Shown here: piece after piece, positions 1-13,600 of the stretch | Layout: each line of letters begins with the position of its first letter | Numbering within the stretch: the first letter of the stretch is position 1 | Assembly: GCA_030141605.1 (NCBI GenBank) | Contig: JAQGDQ010000133.1 | Span: forward strand, 1 to 64,000 | Source: Tubiluchus corallicola | Taxonomy: Eukaryota; Priapulida; Priapulimorpha; Priapulimorphida; Tubiluchidae | Direction of reading: 5' to 3' | DNA length: 64,000 nucleotides | Translations under genes and position numbers: made by a program | Notes under the pieces: model-generated | What the model was told of the DNA's origin: nothing | Seen by the model: the letters and a program-made list of their open reading frames with translations, nothing else | Database searches by the model: none

Positions 1-49
1 GAGTGGTATAATCTTAAAGAGAACTCAATAAGCTTTCAGAATCTGCAAC

Positions 50-1895
50 AAAACTTCAGATAGGTTGTGTCTGAATCTACAAAAACTTTTGACCTTTACT
101 TTGACCTTGAAAATGACCTTGTGGGACAGAATTTTTTGGACCGAGCCTGACATTTTTTAATTCCTCTGTATCTGAATCATGTACTCTGTAAAAAGCTTAG
201 GTGTTTTTTGCTTTGAACAATTTTTACAACATTTGAATTTACCAATACAAGCCTAATTCGTGGTGACATATATATATCATAAAGTGTGTATGTGTACCAT
301 ATATTTCATATGCATCCATTCAATATTTGGTGTTTAGGAGTCAGTTGCCTTTAAATTTTACAAGCTTATAGCATTGCATTTTGTGTAATGTGTGAATTTC
401 TTTTAGTGAAACTTGGATAAGTGCAGTTTTTATTCAAAAGAAAGTTCATGTCATCATCTAATGTACACCAGGAAGACATCTTTGAGGAATTTTGAGACAT
501 TTAAGTTCAAGAACTGATGTCCCTTTACCAAGATCACAACTCTGTGTGAGCATCATGAACAACTTTTTTTGATTAATTATTCTCAGCTGCGAAGGAAATG
601 CTGTGAACCAGTTTCTCTTCGCAAGAGTATTATCCGCAGATCTTTGAGAGGCATTACAGAGGATCTTTTCAGACAATTTACAAATCCACCAAATCTTTTG
701 TAATTGGTAAAAAAGTGTCCAAGTTGTTGCATGAAACTTGAACAAAATGTTGATCATGAATAAGACGGTGATATGGAGGAATATACAGAAGTTTCATCAT
801 CAGAGACTGACGGAGATGTTTCTTTGATTAATGCTAATGCTGTATTGTTGACTCCGGATAATACACCAGCAAAAACAGCTTAGTTGTTTTTATTCTATGA
901 AAATATGGTGGTTTTCCCAAATAGTAAACTTCATCATGCACACTCATTCAAACAATTTCGAAAATAAAAAAGACGGGCATCGCTAGACAGGGTTGGCATT
1001 ACAAGGGGGATTTAGTGGATTCTCTCTTATTTTATCAAAATCCCCTCAAGCGAAAATTGAGGATTGGTAAAAGCACACAAAATTACAGCACTTCGGAACA
1101 TTTGATGGATTTGACACTTTATAAATTTATTTATGTAATTTTATCATAACTAATGCATAGCAAATCAGTTCTCTGACCATCTGAATTGTAGTTCTTTGAT
1201 AACCGAGGAACAATCTTACTTTTCTTTGGAATGAAATGTACTGTTTAAAATTGTCTTCCTTTATTTAGATTTGTGAACTTTTACCTGTCCTTAATTCTCA
1301 CTTGAGGGGAATTTTGATAAAATAAGAGAGAATCCGCTCAGTCCCCTTGTAATGCCAGCCCTGTCTAGCAATGCCCCTGTCTGTTCTACTTTCAAAATTG
1401 TTTGCATGAGTGTTCATGACGAAGTGTACTATTTGGGATGATGATATTTACTATTTTGGAAAACTACCATATCTTCATATCTGGTATATGTTAGATGATG
1501 ACACGAACTTTCTTTCGACTAAAAACTGCAGTTATCCACATTTCACTAAAATAAGTTCACACATTGCACAAAATGCATGCTATAAGCTTGTAAAATTTAA
1601 TGATGACTTGACTCCTAAGCACCAAATATTGAATGGATGCATATGAAACATATGGTACACATACATACTTTATGATATATACATGTCAGAGTTAGGCTTG
1701 TATTGGTAAATTCAAATGCCCGTAAAAATTATTCAAACAAAAAAACACCTAAGCTTTTACAGAGTACGTGATTCAGATACAGAGGAATTAAAAAATGTCA
1801 GGCTCGGTCCAAAAAATTCTGTCCCACAAGGTCATTTTCAAGGTCAAAGTAAAGGTCAAAAGTTCTTGTAGATTCAGACACCACCTATCTGAGTT
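50..1895. mobile_element. Foldback (long inverted repeat) DNA element
   Basis: The two ends are reverse complements of each other. About 60-445 pairs with about 1500-1890: both carry the marker 'gacctttactttgacc' or its complement, and both carry 'gcatccattcaatatttgg' or its complement. About 890-1065 pairs with about 1290-1480 (marker 'tctctcttattttatcaaaa'). The loop is 1066-1290. The left arm carries about 440 extra bases (446-885) that the right arm lacks, so either that block was inserted or the right arm lost it. Arms are clearly similar but not identical, so the copy is not brand new. This is the architecture of foldback or long-TIR non-autonomous DNA transposons. The superfamily is not determined because the exact ends and target duplication are unclear. 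Confidence 0.75.
773..883 (+). other. Short open frame in the unpaired block of the foldback element
   Basis: A 36-codon open frame rich in Ser, Thr, Asp and Asn, ending in a TAG stop and ending PDNTPAKTA. It lies in the part of the left arm missing from the right arm. It could be the C-terminal end of a decayed protein carried by the element, or chance. No family is recognised. Confidence 0.2.
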
Positions 1896-1964
1896 ATAAA
1901 TGCTTAAAAATTGCAGGTTATGCCAATTTTTGCGATTCTTTGGCCCTTTCGGCTGTTTTTAAAG

Positions 1965-2306
1965 GGCCATAACTTTTGAGCCGTTGACCCAATTTCGCTA
2001 AAAATTTGGATTATTGCATTTCTCCACAAGCCAAACTAACACACCAAATTGCATTAAAATCTGTGACAAGGGTGTTTTGCATTAGGTGATTTCACCTGGA
2101 ATGACCCAATGTAAGATTTAATTTACTTGTCTCATGGCCATAACTTTTGAGCCGTTGACCCAATTTCGCTAAAAATTTGGATTATTGCATTTCTCCACAA
2201 GCCAAACTAACACACCAAATTGCATTAAAATCTGTGATAAGGGTGTTTTGCATTGGGTGATTTCACCTGGAATGACCCAATGTAAGATTTAATTTACTTG
2301 TCTCAT
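1965..2306. repeat. 171-bp direct tandem duplication (two copies)
   Basis: Two head-to-tail copies, 1965-2135 and 2136-2306, each starting 'ggccataacttttgagccg'. They differ at very few sites (for example gtgacaag versus gtgataag, cattagg versus cattggg). Near identity implies a recent tandem duplication or gene conversion. It abuts the foldback element and may be part of the same repeat family. Confidence 0.9.
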
Positions 2307-3188
2307 GCCACACATTTGATTTATAATTATAATACAATATACTGTGCACAATTTACGAAGGCTGTATTGAGATGGGGTTACAAAACACCATATGGTCACC
2401 TAGCAGCTACCCATATTTATAAGCATTACTATTTGTTTAATAAATTGAGCAATGCTAGTAGTGCTCAGTTTGTGAGAGATTTATATAATTTATAATCAAT
2501 CCAACAATATAATAAGATCATGTTAGTAAAAAAAACAGCAGTAAACTTTTGATTTGTAGTATCTATATAAATAACACACCCGTATGCTACAACATATGCT
2601 ATGTATATATATATATATACATTTAAAGAAACCCAGCCAATGCAATTTACACAGTACAGTTGACATAGGTACCAACAACAGACATTTTACGCAACTCCTA
2701 TGACAGGAGTATCACATAACAAAAACAATATCTCAATAATATTAGAAAAAATAGCGTTACACAGTACACTGTGTACAGTCAACCCACTTAACATACCTAC
2801 ATGAACAGCTAACATGACAGTCAATATCAGACAAAACCATAGTAAAATCATTGGCATCTAATAGCCACGCATGCAGTAAACATAAACATGCAAACACGAC
2901 GACAAATACTTTGTACACTGTTATTGGCAGTTATGAAAACTTCAAAACCATGCTTGGGTAGAGTCTCATCCAGTACATCTTACGGTACTTCGCGTGAGTA
3001 AACTTACCTGGACGGTGAGCATTGTTAAACTCTTTCAGGAACTTAATGATCAGAATGAAATTTGCGCTGCTCCCATCCAGGTGGCAAGTGGTGAGAATAA
3101 CAGCTCTAAAGTGCAACCTAAATCAAAAAAAGGAAAGCAGTCAGAGAAGTGTGACCTCGTAGGCACGTTAGTGCAGGCTCTTCACCAG
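2307..3188. other. Intergenic stretch, no supported gene
   Basis: AT-rich DNA with a short (ta)n run near 2608-2620. A hydrophilic open stretch at about 3000-3190 (rich in Lys, Ser and Gln) directly precedes a hAT terminal repeat and could be a fragment of a host exon or of a transposon. No start, splice or family evidence supports it as a gene. Confidence 0.4.
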
Positions 3189-4075
<887 letters not shown>

Positions 4076-6330
4076 TGTTTGAAAGGACAAAGCCCTATCT
4101 AACAGAATTTTCTATTTGCCATTTCTATAAACTATGACAGAATGTACAATTAATCAATGAAAGTGAAATAATATAATTTTTGACCAATCAAATTGCATAG
4201 TTGGTGCATTGCTACAGTAGCCATGCAGACGCAACAGCTTCAGCACAGTTTGCTTGTTTGCAATGGTTGACAGGAACGTTGATTAAATGTGAAGTTGTTG
4301 TTTAAAGATCAATGCTGATGGACTGACAACAGAAAAGAAACATTTGGCAGCAGTAATTAGCTACTTTTTGATCCTAGATAGTGATGGATGCGCAATTGAG
4401 CGTAATGTGGTAAGCAAGATTTAACTGTAAAACATAAACATTTTGATAGAAAGCCCAGTAAGCTGAAATGTATTTTCTGTTCTGTGTGGTTAGGCCTGCC
4501 TACTTACAAGGCATAAATTGCGACATGTTATTACTTATTGGCACAAAAATGTGATTATGTCATGTTAAAATAAGCAGAATAATGTACATAGGTTAAGATA
4601 ACTATCATTTTTGTGACTAAATACATTAAACAAAAAAAAGAAAAATTTGCTAAAACTGCTTTTAAATGACAGTTCTCATTAAAATCATGAAGTAATCAAA
4701 ATATTGCTTTTGTCAATATGAAGCATTTTTATTAATAATGCCAACTTGCTAAGCTAACTCATGTTGAAAGTTAACGTGTTAAACATGCAAATATAGTAAT
4801 ACTGTTATTTGTTTCTGTAAAACAGCATGAAGAAGACTATGTACATTGTATGGTGAAGAAAATGGAGAAAGGAAAACTGCTTGAGATATGCCTACCAAAG
4901 TAAACAACATGGACACCAAAAAAAAACAATTTGCTGGTCACAATTTACTGTACTGTTATCATAATAAAACTTTCACTTTTTTACATTATGTATAAGTTGT
5001 ATATCATTGGGTATTTTATTTTCTATCATGATAAAGTGGTTGCACCTATAGTTAAGTCAGTGGAACATTTACCTGAGACATATCCAAAGCACAGAAATTT
5101 ACTGAAATGTATTATAGTATCTTATTTGGCTGTTATGAGCCATGCACACTCTACACATAATTTCTTTTATACTGAAAAACTATAGTGAAGATTTTGCTTT
5201 TAGTTTTATCACCTATAATTATGAATAGGTGTTATCTACCTGAAAGTACACTCAGAGTCAAAAGTACTTTAAACAGTTTGAAATCTCTCTGTGGACAGCA
5301 GAACATCCATTTAATCATGTATTTTGTATCATTTTAGAAAACAACATGTAATTCATGAATACAATATGAACAAAAATGTGAATAAGTTTTATATATCTTA
5401 ACAACGTGCAAGAAAGTTTTCTTTTATTTTAATGAGAGCAATTAAGAGATATAATGGCTTCATACCTGTAGTTAATTTGATAATTTATGCTATCTGAAGC
5501 TATCTAAAAAGCAAGTATGCTTTACAAAATAAATTAGTTGATAGTCTACCCAAAGCTTACTAGTTACTATAAAAATCATCTTGTTATAAGCTGAAGTTCC
5601 CACCTGAAATTAATAACTTAAGTGTAACTTAAATTGTACACTCATAAAATTAATTTTATAGATTATGTAGTACTAGGGCCCTGCTGTAATTGATATAATT
5701 CACTTTACAGATAAGGAACATTCATTATAAAAACAAATTCTGCGTATTTAACGTTGCGACAACTCATCTTTAATTAATACTCACTCGGGTAAGAAAATCA
5801 TTAGGTAGAGGCCCAAAAATGTGTGTAATTTAAGTTCGCCATACACACCTTCTATTACATTTTACAAAAAAATTAGACTCCTAAGTAGTGTATTAAAGTC
5901 CATAGCAACCAATGCCAGTCAAGGTTGTTATGCAAATTTTCATGAATTTGTTCTTAAACTTTGAAAGCCAATTTCTCAATAATTTGTTTTCACAAATAAA
6001 TTGCCTCCTCAGTTATAACCTGTGATATCTTGTCTTAGAAGGAACATACAGACATGATATTGGCATCAATATGATTTGCTGACTAAGAATATGGCAATAA
6101 CTCGAATTTTACAATTTGAGCCAAATAGTCGATTTTGATCTGACTGCTCACATATTCTTTTTCTCACTTCCTGGAATCCAACTTCCTGAACAGTAAGTGG
6201 AGCCTGCAAGTCCAAAAGTACGTGAATATTAGGGTGTCTTTCTCCAGCTTTTTCGAGCACAGAATAATCTAAGAAGTTGATACTTGACATAATGTTAAGG
6301 TGTGGGTCAAACTCGAAGCGTACTCATTTT
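4076..6330. other. Intergenic stretch, no supported gene
   Basis: AT-rich sequence with no recognisable coding exon. Short open frames at 4931-5185 (plus) and 6066-6290 (minus) have no family resemblance I can name. Part of the latter (agatcaaaatcgac) recurs at about 3777, suggesting dispersed repeat material. Confidence 0.4.
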
Positions 6331-6339
6331 TGGGTCAAT

Positions 6340-6660
6340 AGTGCAAATTTGTCACAACATTCTGAAAAGCGCTGCAAAATGTTTGCCAAGATTTTGCAGA
6401 TTCTGAAATTGTTGTAAACATTTGGCGACAAATTTGCAAAGTTTGGTGCATGTTACGACAATCTTTCTACAGTTTGGCAAAGCTCTGGCGATGCGAATTT
6501 TGCGATACTATCGACAAACTTTAAACATTTTGAAAAATTTTTCTGAAGCTGGTGACCTTTTGGCGACAATGGTGAACACTGCGAACGTTTTGTGATCGTT
6601 TGGCAAACTTTTGGCATATGTTTGGCTACTGTTGAACTTCGAAATTTTCGGATGGTTGCC
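6340..6660. repeat. Degenerate short-unit repeat based on 'tttggcgacaa'/'tttggcaaac'
   Basis: The motif ttTGGCgaca or ttTGGCaaac recurs many times at irregular spacing, interleaved with 'ttttgcga' type words. It looks like an old minisatellite eroded by substitutions and indels. The open frame across it on the minus strand follows from the low stop density of the repeat. Confidence 0.6.
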
Positions 6661-6689
6661 AAAGTCACAAAATAGTGATAGCCTGGCTT

Positions 6690-6880
6690 AAACAGCTTGT
6701 GTCCAAATTACCTCATGTCCATATCACCTTGTGTCCAAATGTCCTATGTACCCAAATATCATTGTGTCCAAATGACATATATGTTCAAATTGCCTTGTGT
6801 CCAAATTACCTATGTGCCCACATGTCTTGTGGTGAAACGTCCTGTGTCCAAATGTTTGTGTTGAAATGTACGCAAAGTCA
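6690..6880. repeat. Degenerate ~16-bp minisatellite ('ttgtgtccaaattacc')
   Basis: About eleven consecutive units of 15-18 bp, each a variant of ttgtgtccaaattacc (cttgtgtccaaatgtcc, tatgtacccaaatatca, ttgtgtccaaattacc). Translated on the plus strand it gives a recurrent L-C-P-N pattern, a consequence of the repeat rather than evidence for a protein. Confidence 0.85.
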
Positions 6881-7649
6881 ACCGATGCATCAAAGTTTAA
6901 TTAAATGTGTAAATATTTTTTTATTTCATACATAAAACCTATTGACAAGTTTGCTGAACTTGATTAAAAAGCACATGAGCATTTCACTTTAAGTTAGAAG
7001 TTCTTAGAACTGTATTTAGCGTAAGCCTACCTTTGTTTTATTAATTGCATGCTATAAATTTCTTACATACATGTCTGACACTGTTACTCAATTAACATAT
7101 TTATTTATCACTTTCTCTCGGTGTTAACCAGTTGGCACTAGCACTGTGCCAGAATTAGCTTTCACATCAAAATGTTTGATTTTTCAATCTTATCTTCAGT
7201 GAGAAAATGAAACTGAAAGCAGTCAGTGTGCCAAAGTAATCGAGTAATCAATAGATTTACTCAGTACATATAACAATAGTTCAAAAAATTTTACAGTGAG
7301 TTCAGAGTTCGTGGCATTTATGGCATTTGTTTAATATACTACTTAGGCTTAATAACTATTGCCACAGTACAATGTCAGAGGTAGGCAGTTTGGTATTCTC
7401 ATATGGTACATAAGACGCAGAAGGTTTGGCTGCAAGTGCAATATGAAAAATGCCGATGTTTCACATTAGAAATTAAGATGTATAATTGGCCTGCTATGGC
7501 ATCAGCTGCCTAACAAACTTTAGTAATTTGATATGCCTAAATATTTTACTTGTTGCACTGATAACAAATTTTTAATTTTAACATCTGAAGTGCCAAGTCC
7601 CATCATATTCAGAAAACATGTAAATTTTGAGTGATCAAAAATTCACTGT
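6881..7649. other. 3' flank of the LRR gene
   Basis: AT-rich non-coding sequence downstream of the minus-strand LRR gene stop. It should hold that gene's 3' UTR and polyadenylation site, but no unique signal could be assigned. Confidence 0.4.
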
Positions 7650-10600
7650 TTATACAGCTGTGTCTTTGTGTTTATCCTCAGCATTTGGTGTGCTTTCCCA
7701 TTGAGCATGGTCCAAGTTATTATTTGCAGTGTTATGGGTATCTAATTTTTTAGATTTCTTCTCTTTTTGCTTTTTCTTATCGACATCGTCAACAGGTTTG
7801 TCTTTTATTATTGATGGCAGCTCATCTGCTGTTGAGAGTCCGTTGTTAACAAAACCGCCATTTTCTTGTTCGACCTTATTTGTTTCTTTGTCTTCCTTTG
7901 TGTAGTAGTTAATCATTCTCGTTTTATATATCAAACAAAGAATAACTATGATTCCTATCAGCAGTACAACTGTGATCACAATTATTGCAATTATGGGCTC
8001 CCTGCCCAAGATCACACTTGGACATACTTCAATAGCAGTTTGATTCAGTCTCTGAATAAGAATGTTTTTGTATTCACTAGGTGTTGCGCAAATTAAACAC
8101 TGCACATCTGTTACACGGATATTGTCCTCATCAGTGCAGTTTTCTAGCGTTTTTAACCATAAATAGAGAGGCATAATATAGCAGTCACAGTGCCATCTAT
8201 TTCCGTTCAAACTTACGTTGGCAGTTTTGAGCGCTTCTACTAACTCGGTGTCAGTGGTGGTGAAGCGATTGTTAGACAGGTCGATTGTAGTTCCTGCCTC
8301 TACCAATTCATTTACAAGTCGCGGGGAAAAATCTTCCAGATAATTTCCTGCTACAATCAACTCCTTTAGCTTGTAAAAGTATGGAATGATGCTGTGTGGG
8401 AACTCTTTGAATCTGCAGTCCGTCAGGTTCAGTATGGCTAGGTTCTCCAGGTAGCTTAGGACCACTCGAAGGTTGTTTTTATTTAGTGGATTTCCACTTA
8501 AATCTAGGTGGATCAGTCCCGAACTTAGTGGCTGTAGCACAGTAGGATTCATGTGTGAGAATCTATTATGTCCAAGAGACAGTTTTCTGACTACCAAGCC
8601 ATTAAATTCCTCTTCTAAGTTGGCCTCACCTAGCCTGTTATGTGATAGATCTAATTCTTTCAAATACATTTTGTTAAAAGTTTCTGCACTGATACTCCTA
8701 ATTGTATTGCTGCTAAGTTTTAAATGTTTTACGCCTGGAACCCATCTTGAAAACCACTGATTTTCTAAGCTTGTAATTACGTTGTCTTGTAAGCTGAGCG
8801 TCTGAAGGTAGGGCATGTACAGAAAGTTGTCTCTGGACAGTTCGGTAATGCTACAATTGTCACATGAGAAATGCCTCAAACTGTTTTCAACATCAACGAA
8901 TACATCACGATTCAAATTCCTGTAAAAGCGAAAAGTTACCAGATTAAAAAATTTGTAAAACTGCAAGGATTTTCGCATGGCTCAATTTGACTATTTCATG
9001 TGGAATGTGATTAAAATCATACAGAAAGCTACTCATTGTGGCATAAATTATTTGTTTTGCTTCTGAAGCTGCTTTGAAATACCAAATAAAACATACTGGT
9101 AAATTAGAAAGTTAAACAAACTTCTTCAGAATAAGCCTAGCGGAGACTAGGTCTAGTCTAATTTATTGTGAGTCCCTTAAACTAGCCAAAAAATTATCAT
9201 TGTGAATGCTTCCAGGTGTCTCATCTAACTAACGTTTATATGTTTAAAAAATTAATTATTCTGAGAACTAACAAACAACGTTGTTTATTCTTTTAGCTTT
9301 AGTGTTCTATCTTCAGATGATCGATGCAGCTGATGGTAGTGTACTGACCCAGTAAGGCACATATTCAGATTTTTGCTGTACTGCAGACTTATAGGTAAGT
9401 GAACTGTAGCAAAAGTCAAATATCTGTTTTCCTGAAATTGCTTTTTTAGTATAGTGCAGAACATTTCATACAGAACAGCTACTTATAAATCCGGATCTTT
9501 TTCTTGGACCACTTATCTGTGGAAGTTTTCGCTAGAAATTTTTTTGCCTGTTAGCCGCAACCTGCAAAACCAACCTACAATTCCGAGCACTTCAGAAAAT
9601 TATTGACTATTAAGCTTATTCATAATCCATTTTATTTTCACAAAGATAGTGCTGCTTTACATATTTTCCTGTTCTAAAATTATGGAAGTGGTTGTCTAAT
9701 GTATTCAGCCATGCTCACCCAAACGGATTTCCGTCGAAGTTAATCGTGTGCAACTTGGTCAGATTCAAGAATAGCCGGGCCGGAATCGTTCCCATCCCGT
9801 TGTATCCGAGATCTAAGTGGCGCAGTTCTCCGAATTCAGAAAAGAATCCTGATGGAAATTCAGCAATGTCATTGTTGCGCAAGTCAAGATAACTAAGTGA
9901 TATCAGGCCACGAAGGTTACTCTCGGTGATACGGCTTAGACCATTGTTTCTGAGGATGAGTGTGTGACATTTGGACAAACCCTGTAACACAAACAATGTT
10001 AGAAGATAATGTTAACTCACTCATTTGCCAACATAATGGTATCGTAATGAATGACAGTTTCTCAGAATTGACTCTTTTGGTTTCTCTTAGCACTTGATGC
10101 ACATCAGATCACATCATACAGGTCTATTTCTCTAAATAACGTAGATGCTACACTAGACCTAGCCACATCACACAGGTTTATTTCTCTAAATAATGTGGAT
10201 GCACATAAGACCTAACCACATCACACACGGTTATCTCTCTAAATTACTTGATGTACAAAAACCTAGCCACATGTCACATCATACATCTCTGTTTCTCTAA
10301 ATTACATGGATATACACCACAGATTTAGATACGTCTTCAGAGAGAGATTGCTAGGTCTTATGCAAAAAGTGGCACCATGTTGTTGGGCAAGCTGCTGCTT
10401 TCTGCTACTTTGTTATTATGTGTCCGTGTGAAATTTTTGCAATAATTTTCATTACGTGTACTCCGGGTAGTGAATTTGCGTGCAAATAGCAAAATAGTTA
10501 AAAGTGCCAACCTCCTACATTACTTATAAATGTTCAAATCAGGCAAAAAAGCATCAACCAGGTCTTTTTTACAGATAACATTATCCTACATTTTCATTTA

Positions 10601-13600
10601 AGTAAAACGATATGGTAGTGTTCTTGTCGGCGGTCTTTTATTTGTAAAATACTTTCAAAATATTCAAGAAACTGCTTTCATTATTAATTGTCATAATATT
10701 AATGCAATTAGTCATGTATGAGCCATACTTGTAACTGTAATAGTGCGAATTACAGTAGCGCTAACTAGAGGAAACTATGTACCGGTACATAGTCACCACG
10801 TCCACGCCTAAAGCTACGACTCCTTGTGCGTGTAATGCATGGTCCGTAATGCGTAATGTGTAATGCATATTGACTGTTTCCATGTGTCCGTGAACGCTAT
10901 GCACATTAACAAAGCTCACTGTGTCCTTTCCGCCATTTTTGGTCACTGTACATGAATGTAGGACATTGTAAGTGTAGGAATAATAATTTTTGGATGACAT
11001 TCCTTTATCGAAATTTCGGTACAACAGTGATGAAGATTTAGTTGTAACGGCGTTTTCCTGTCTGTGTATTGCTGTGTGATGTGTATGCAGACAATAGCCA
11101 TCGCGTTCGAGTGAATATGTATGATGCATCACGGACAACGCATTACATACACATGGAAACACTGTTTAAATATCACGTGTTTAAATATAAATTATTGTAT
11201 ACATATTACAAATCATGCATCATGCATTATGCGCACATGGAGTCGTACCCTAAGTGTTTTTCAACTAAATTTCACTTCATGTTAAACAGACACAGTATAC
11301 AATTTTTTATAGAAATTTTTTATACAAATTTTACCTAGCTAGCCTATTTTTTGAAATTTAATAAAGTTCATTATCATTATAGTTAATGATCACGGCACAA
11401 TGACCAGACCTTAACCATTACCAGATTACCATTTTTATGCTGCTGGCCTCAATTAGGAGTTACTGCTGCATTTTTTACGCAGTTTCATGTGTTAATGCTG
11501 TCAAAAGTTACACCATAACATGTTATTCATTTATTGATATATTATATTGTGTATATTCATCAATTAAATGCAAATAATTATTGTTATGGTTTTACTTATA
11601 ATGTACGGTAGGCCTAATACCAAATCAAAGGTTCCAATAAATGCAGTTTTTCTGACAATGGTATTTTGATAATTTTAGGATGCAGGGTTATGTTGGTAGG
11701 TTACACTTTACTACGCTTATGTGAGTGGATAGTGAAGAAGCTTATATCAACAATGAAATAATCAGCTGACTTAAATCTTGTCAGTGAAGGTTGAATAGGA
11801 GAAGCTACATTATAAGCACAAAAAGAACTGTATCTATTCCTGACATTGTAATGGACGAAAATGTTCTAAAACAACAGACTTCATCTTCATCTCTGTGGGA
11901 TGAATTAAGGACCATTGTTAAGTAAATGACCTATTGAACAAACTGTCAACTAGACTGAATTTTCAGTATTGTATTTATTTTGGCCTCAACATAACATAGA
12001 CTGTGTGATTCACTAATTTTTTTATGCTCTTACAGTGAAACACTATGTTTGCATTGTGCAAAAATATAATGAGTTTCTATGTTTAATTTTAAAAGTGGCT
12101 TAATTATGTTCAGTGTATTTTATATGCCAGACTAATGATTGCAATGTAATTGTAAATACTGTATTCCTGTCTTTGTTTTAAATAATTAGTTTAAACTGGT
12201 AAATATGTGGTTACTACTATAAGTGACAGCATTTTTCATTTTAAATATAGTAACAATTATATTTGTTTAGCTTGTGTAATAATGATTTCAAAGTAAGTTT
12301 TTGGCTTTTTAATGATTGCTATCCCGTTAGGTACCAAATCTAGGGTGCGTTGTAAATATTTCATATAAATTTCTTATTTTGGACCAAATTTGGTTTCAAA
12401 ATTAAATGATTATGGCAGGGCTGGAACTAGATGTGGCAAGCAGGGAGGAGGGCGCAAAAATTTTCTGGGAGGGCGAGGTATCCGAAGTGGTTAAATAATG
12501 GTTAAGCCAATTTTAACCCCTTTTATACTGCTTGCAGGCCTATAATTAGCATGTGAGTAGGACGGCGTAGCGGTCAGAGCAATAATGAGAAAATTAACTC
12601 TCAGTTAACCTAACGTTATTAATGTGCCTCTAACTAAATTGTTATTTACAGAAATTTATCACACACAAGTTTTAAGAAAATAATACACTGAAGCTACCAA
12701 ACATTTTTTTACCTAATTCTAATTCATATTGAAACTGATTACATGCGAACTGCAATTTTCACTGCAAAAAAATTATTTGTCCGATTTTGCAGGGGGGCGC
12801 AAATTTTGACAGGGGGTGCCCCCTCGCACCCCCCTAGTTCCGCCCCAGGATTATGGGTTTATTCAGTCACTACAGAGAAATATTCTGAGCAGGTTTCTTT
12901 GTGAAAAACATTTAATTGTGCGGTTTTCTGTAAAAGGTATTCCTTGAAGAAAACCCATTAGAAAGGGTTTTTAGAAAATGGGTTTTCAAATACACCCTTA
13001 AAGGTTTTCATTAGGGACACTAGGAAAATCTTTTAAATCCTTTAAAAACTTTTCTTTTCAGTAGTGTACCTTTCTGTTACGGGGGATAATACAGCCCTTT
13101 CTTGTGTTCAACTTAAAACATGCAGAAAATGGTACACAGAAACGAGTGTTCTGTAGCAAAGCATCTCTGGGACGCAGCATAAAAATATTAGGTTTATTTC
13201 AGGGTCACTAGAAACGTAACTGCTAATTAACTACTTTTCTTTTAAATTGGTCTTCCTTATTAGGTTAAGTCTCTTAACAGTGGACTGTTTTTTCAAGTTG
13301 TGAAAAATTGCATGCTGTTTAATATCTGTACCTGCAAAACATTTTTTCTAAGTGAATATGCAAGTTGCTAAATTCAACCAAATATGTAAATTTGATAAAC
13401 AGAACATTACAAACTATTTTAGATTAAATTTAGATTTATTTATGTTAACAGGACAGTTACATCAGTAATATAAATTAAAAGTGCTCGTTAGCAACTAATA
13501 ATTTATCTGCAGCGTATAACTAGTCTAATACCAGACCAAAATAACAAATTTGATTAAAAGTATAAAAGATTTCGCTAGAACTTGCTGCCATAATATTATT

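Noticed and set aside
8920-8978. Methionine at 8978 as the start of the LRR protein
   Set aside because: A splice acceptor (ttttacag) lies at 8920 and upstream exons with matching phase and a signal peptide extend the protein; 8978-8920 is intron.
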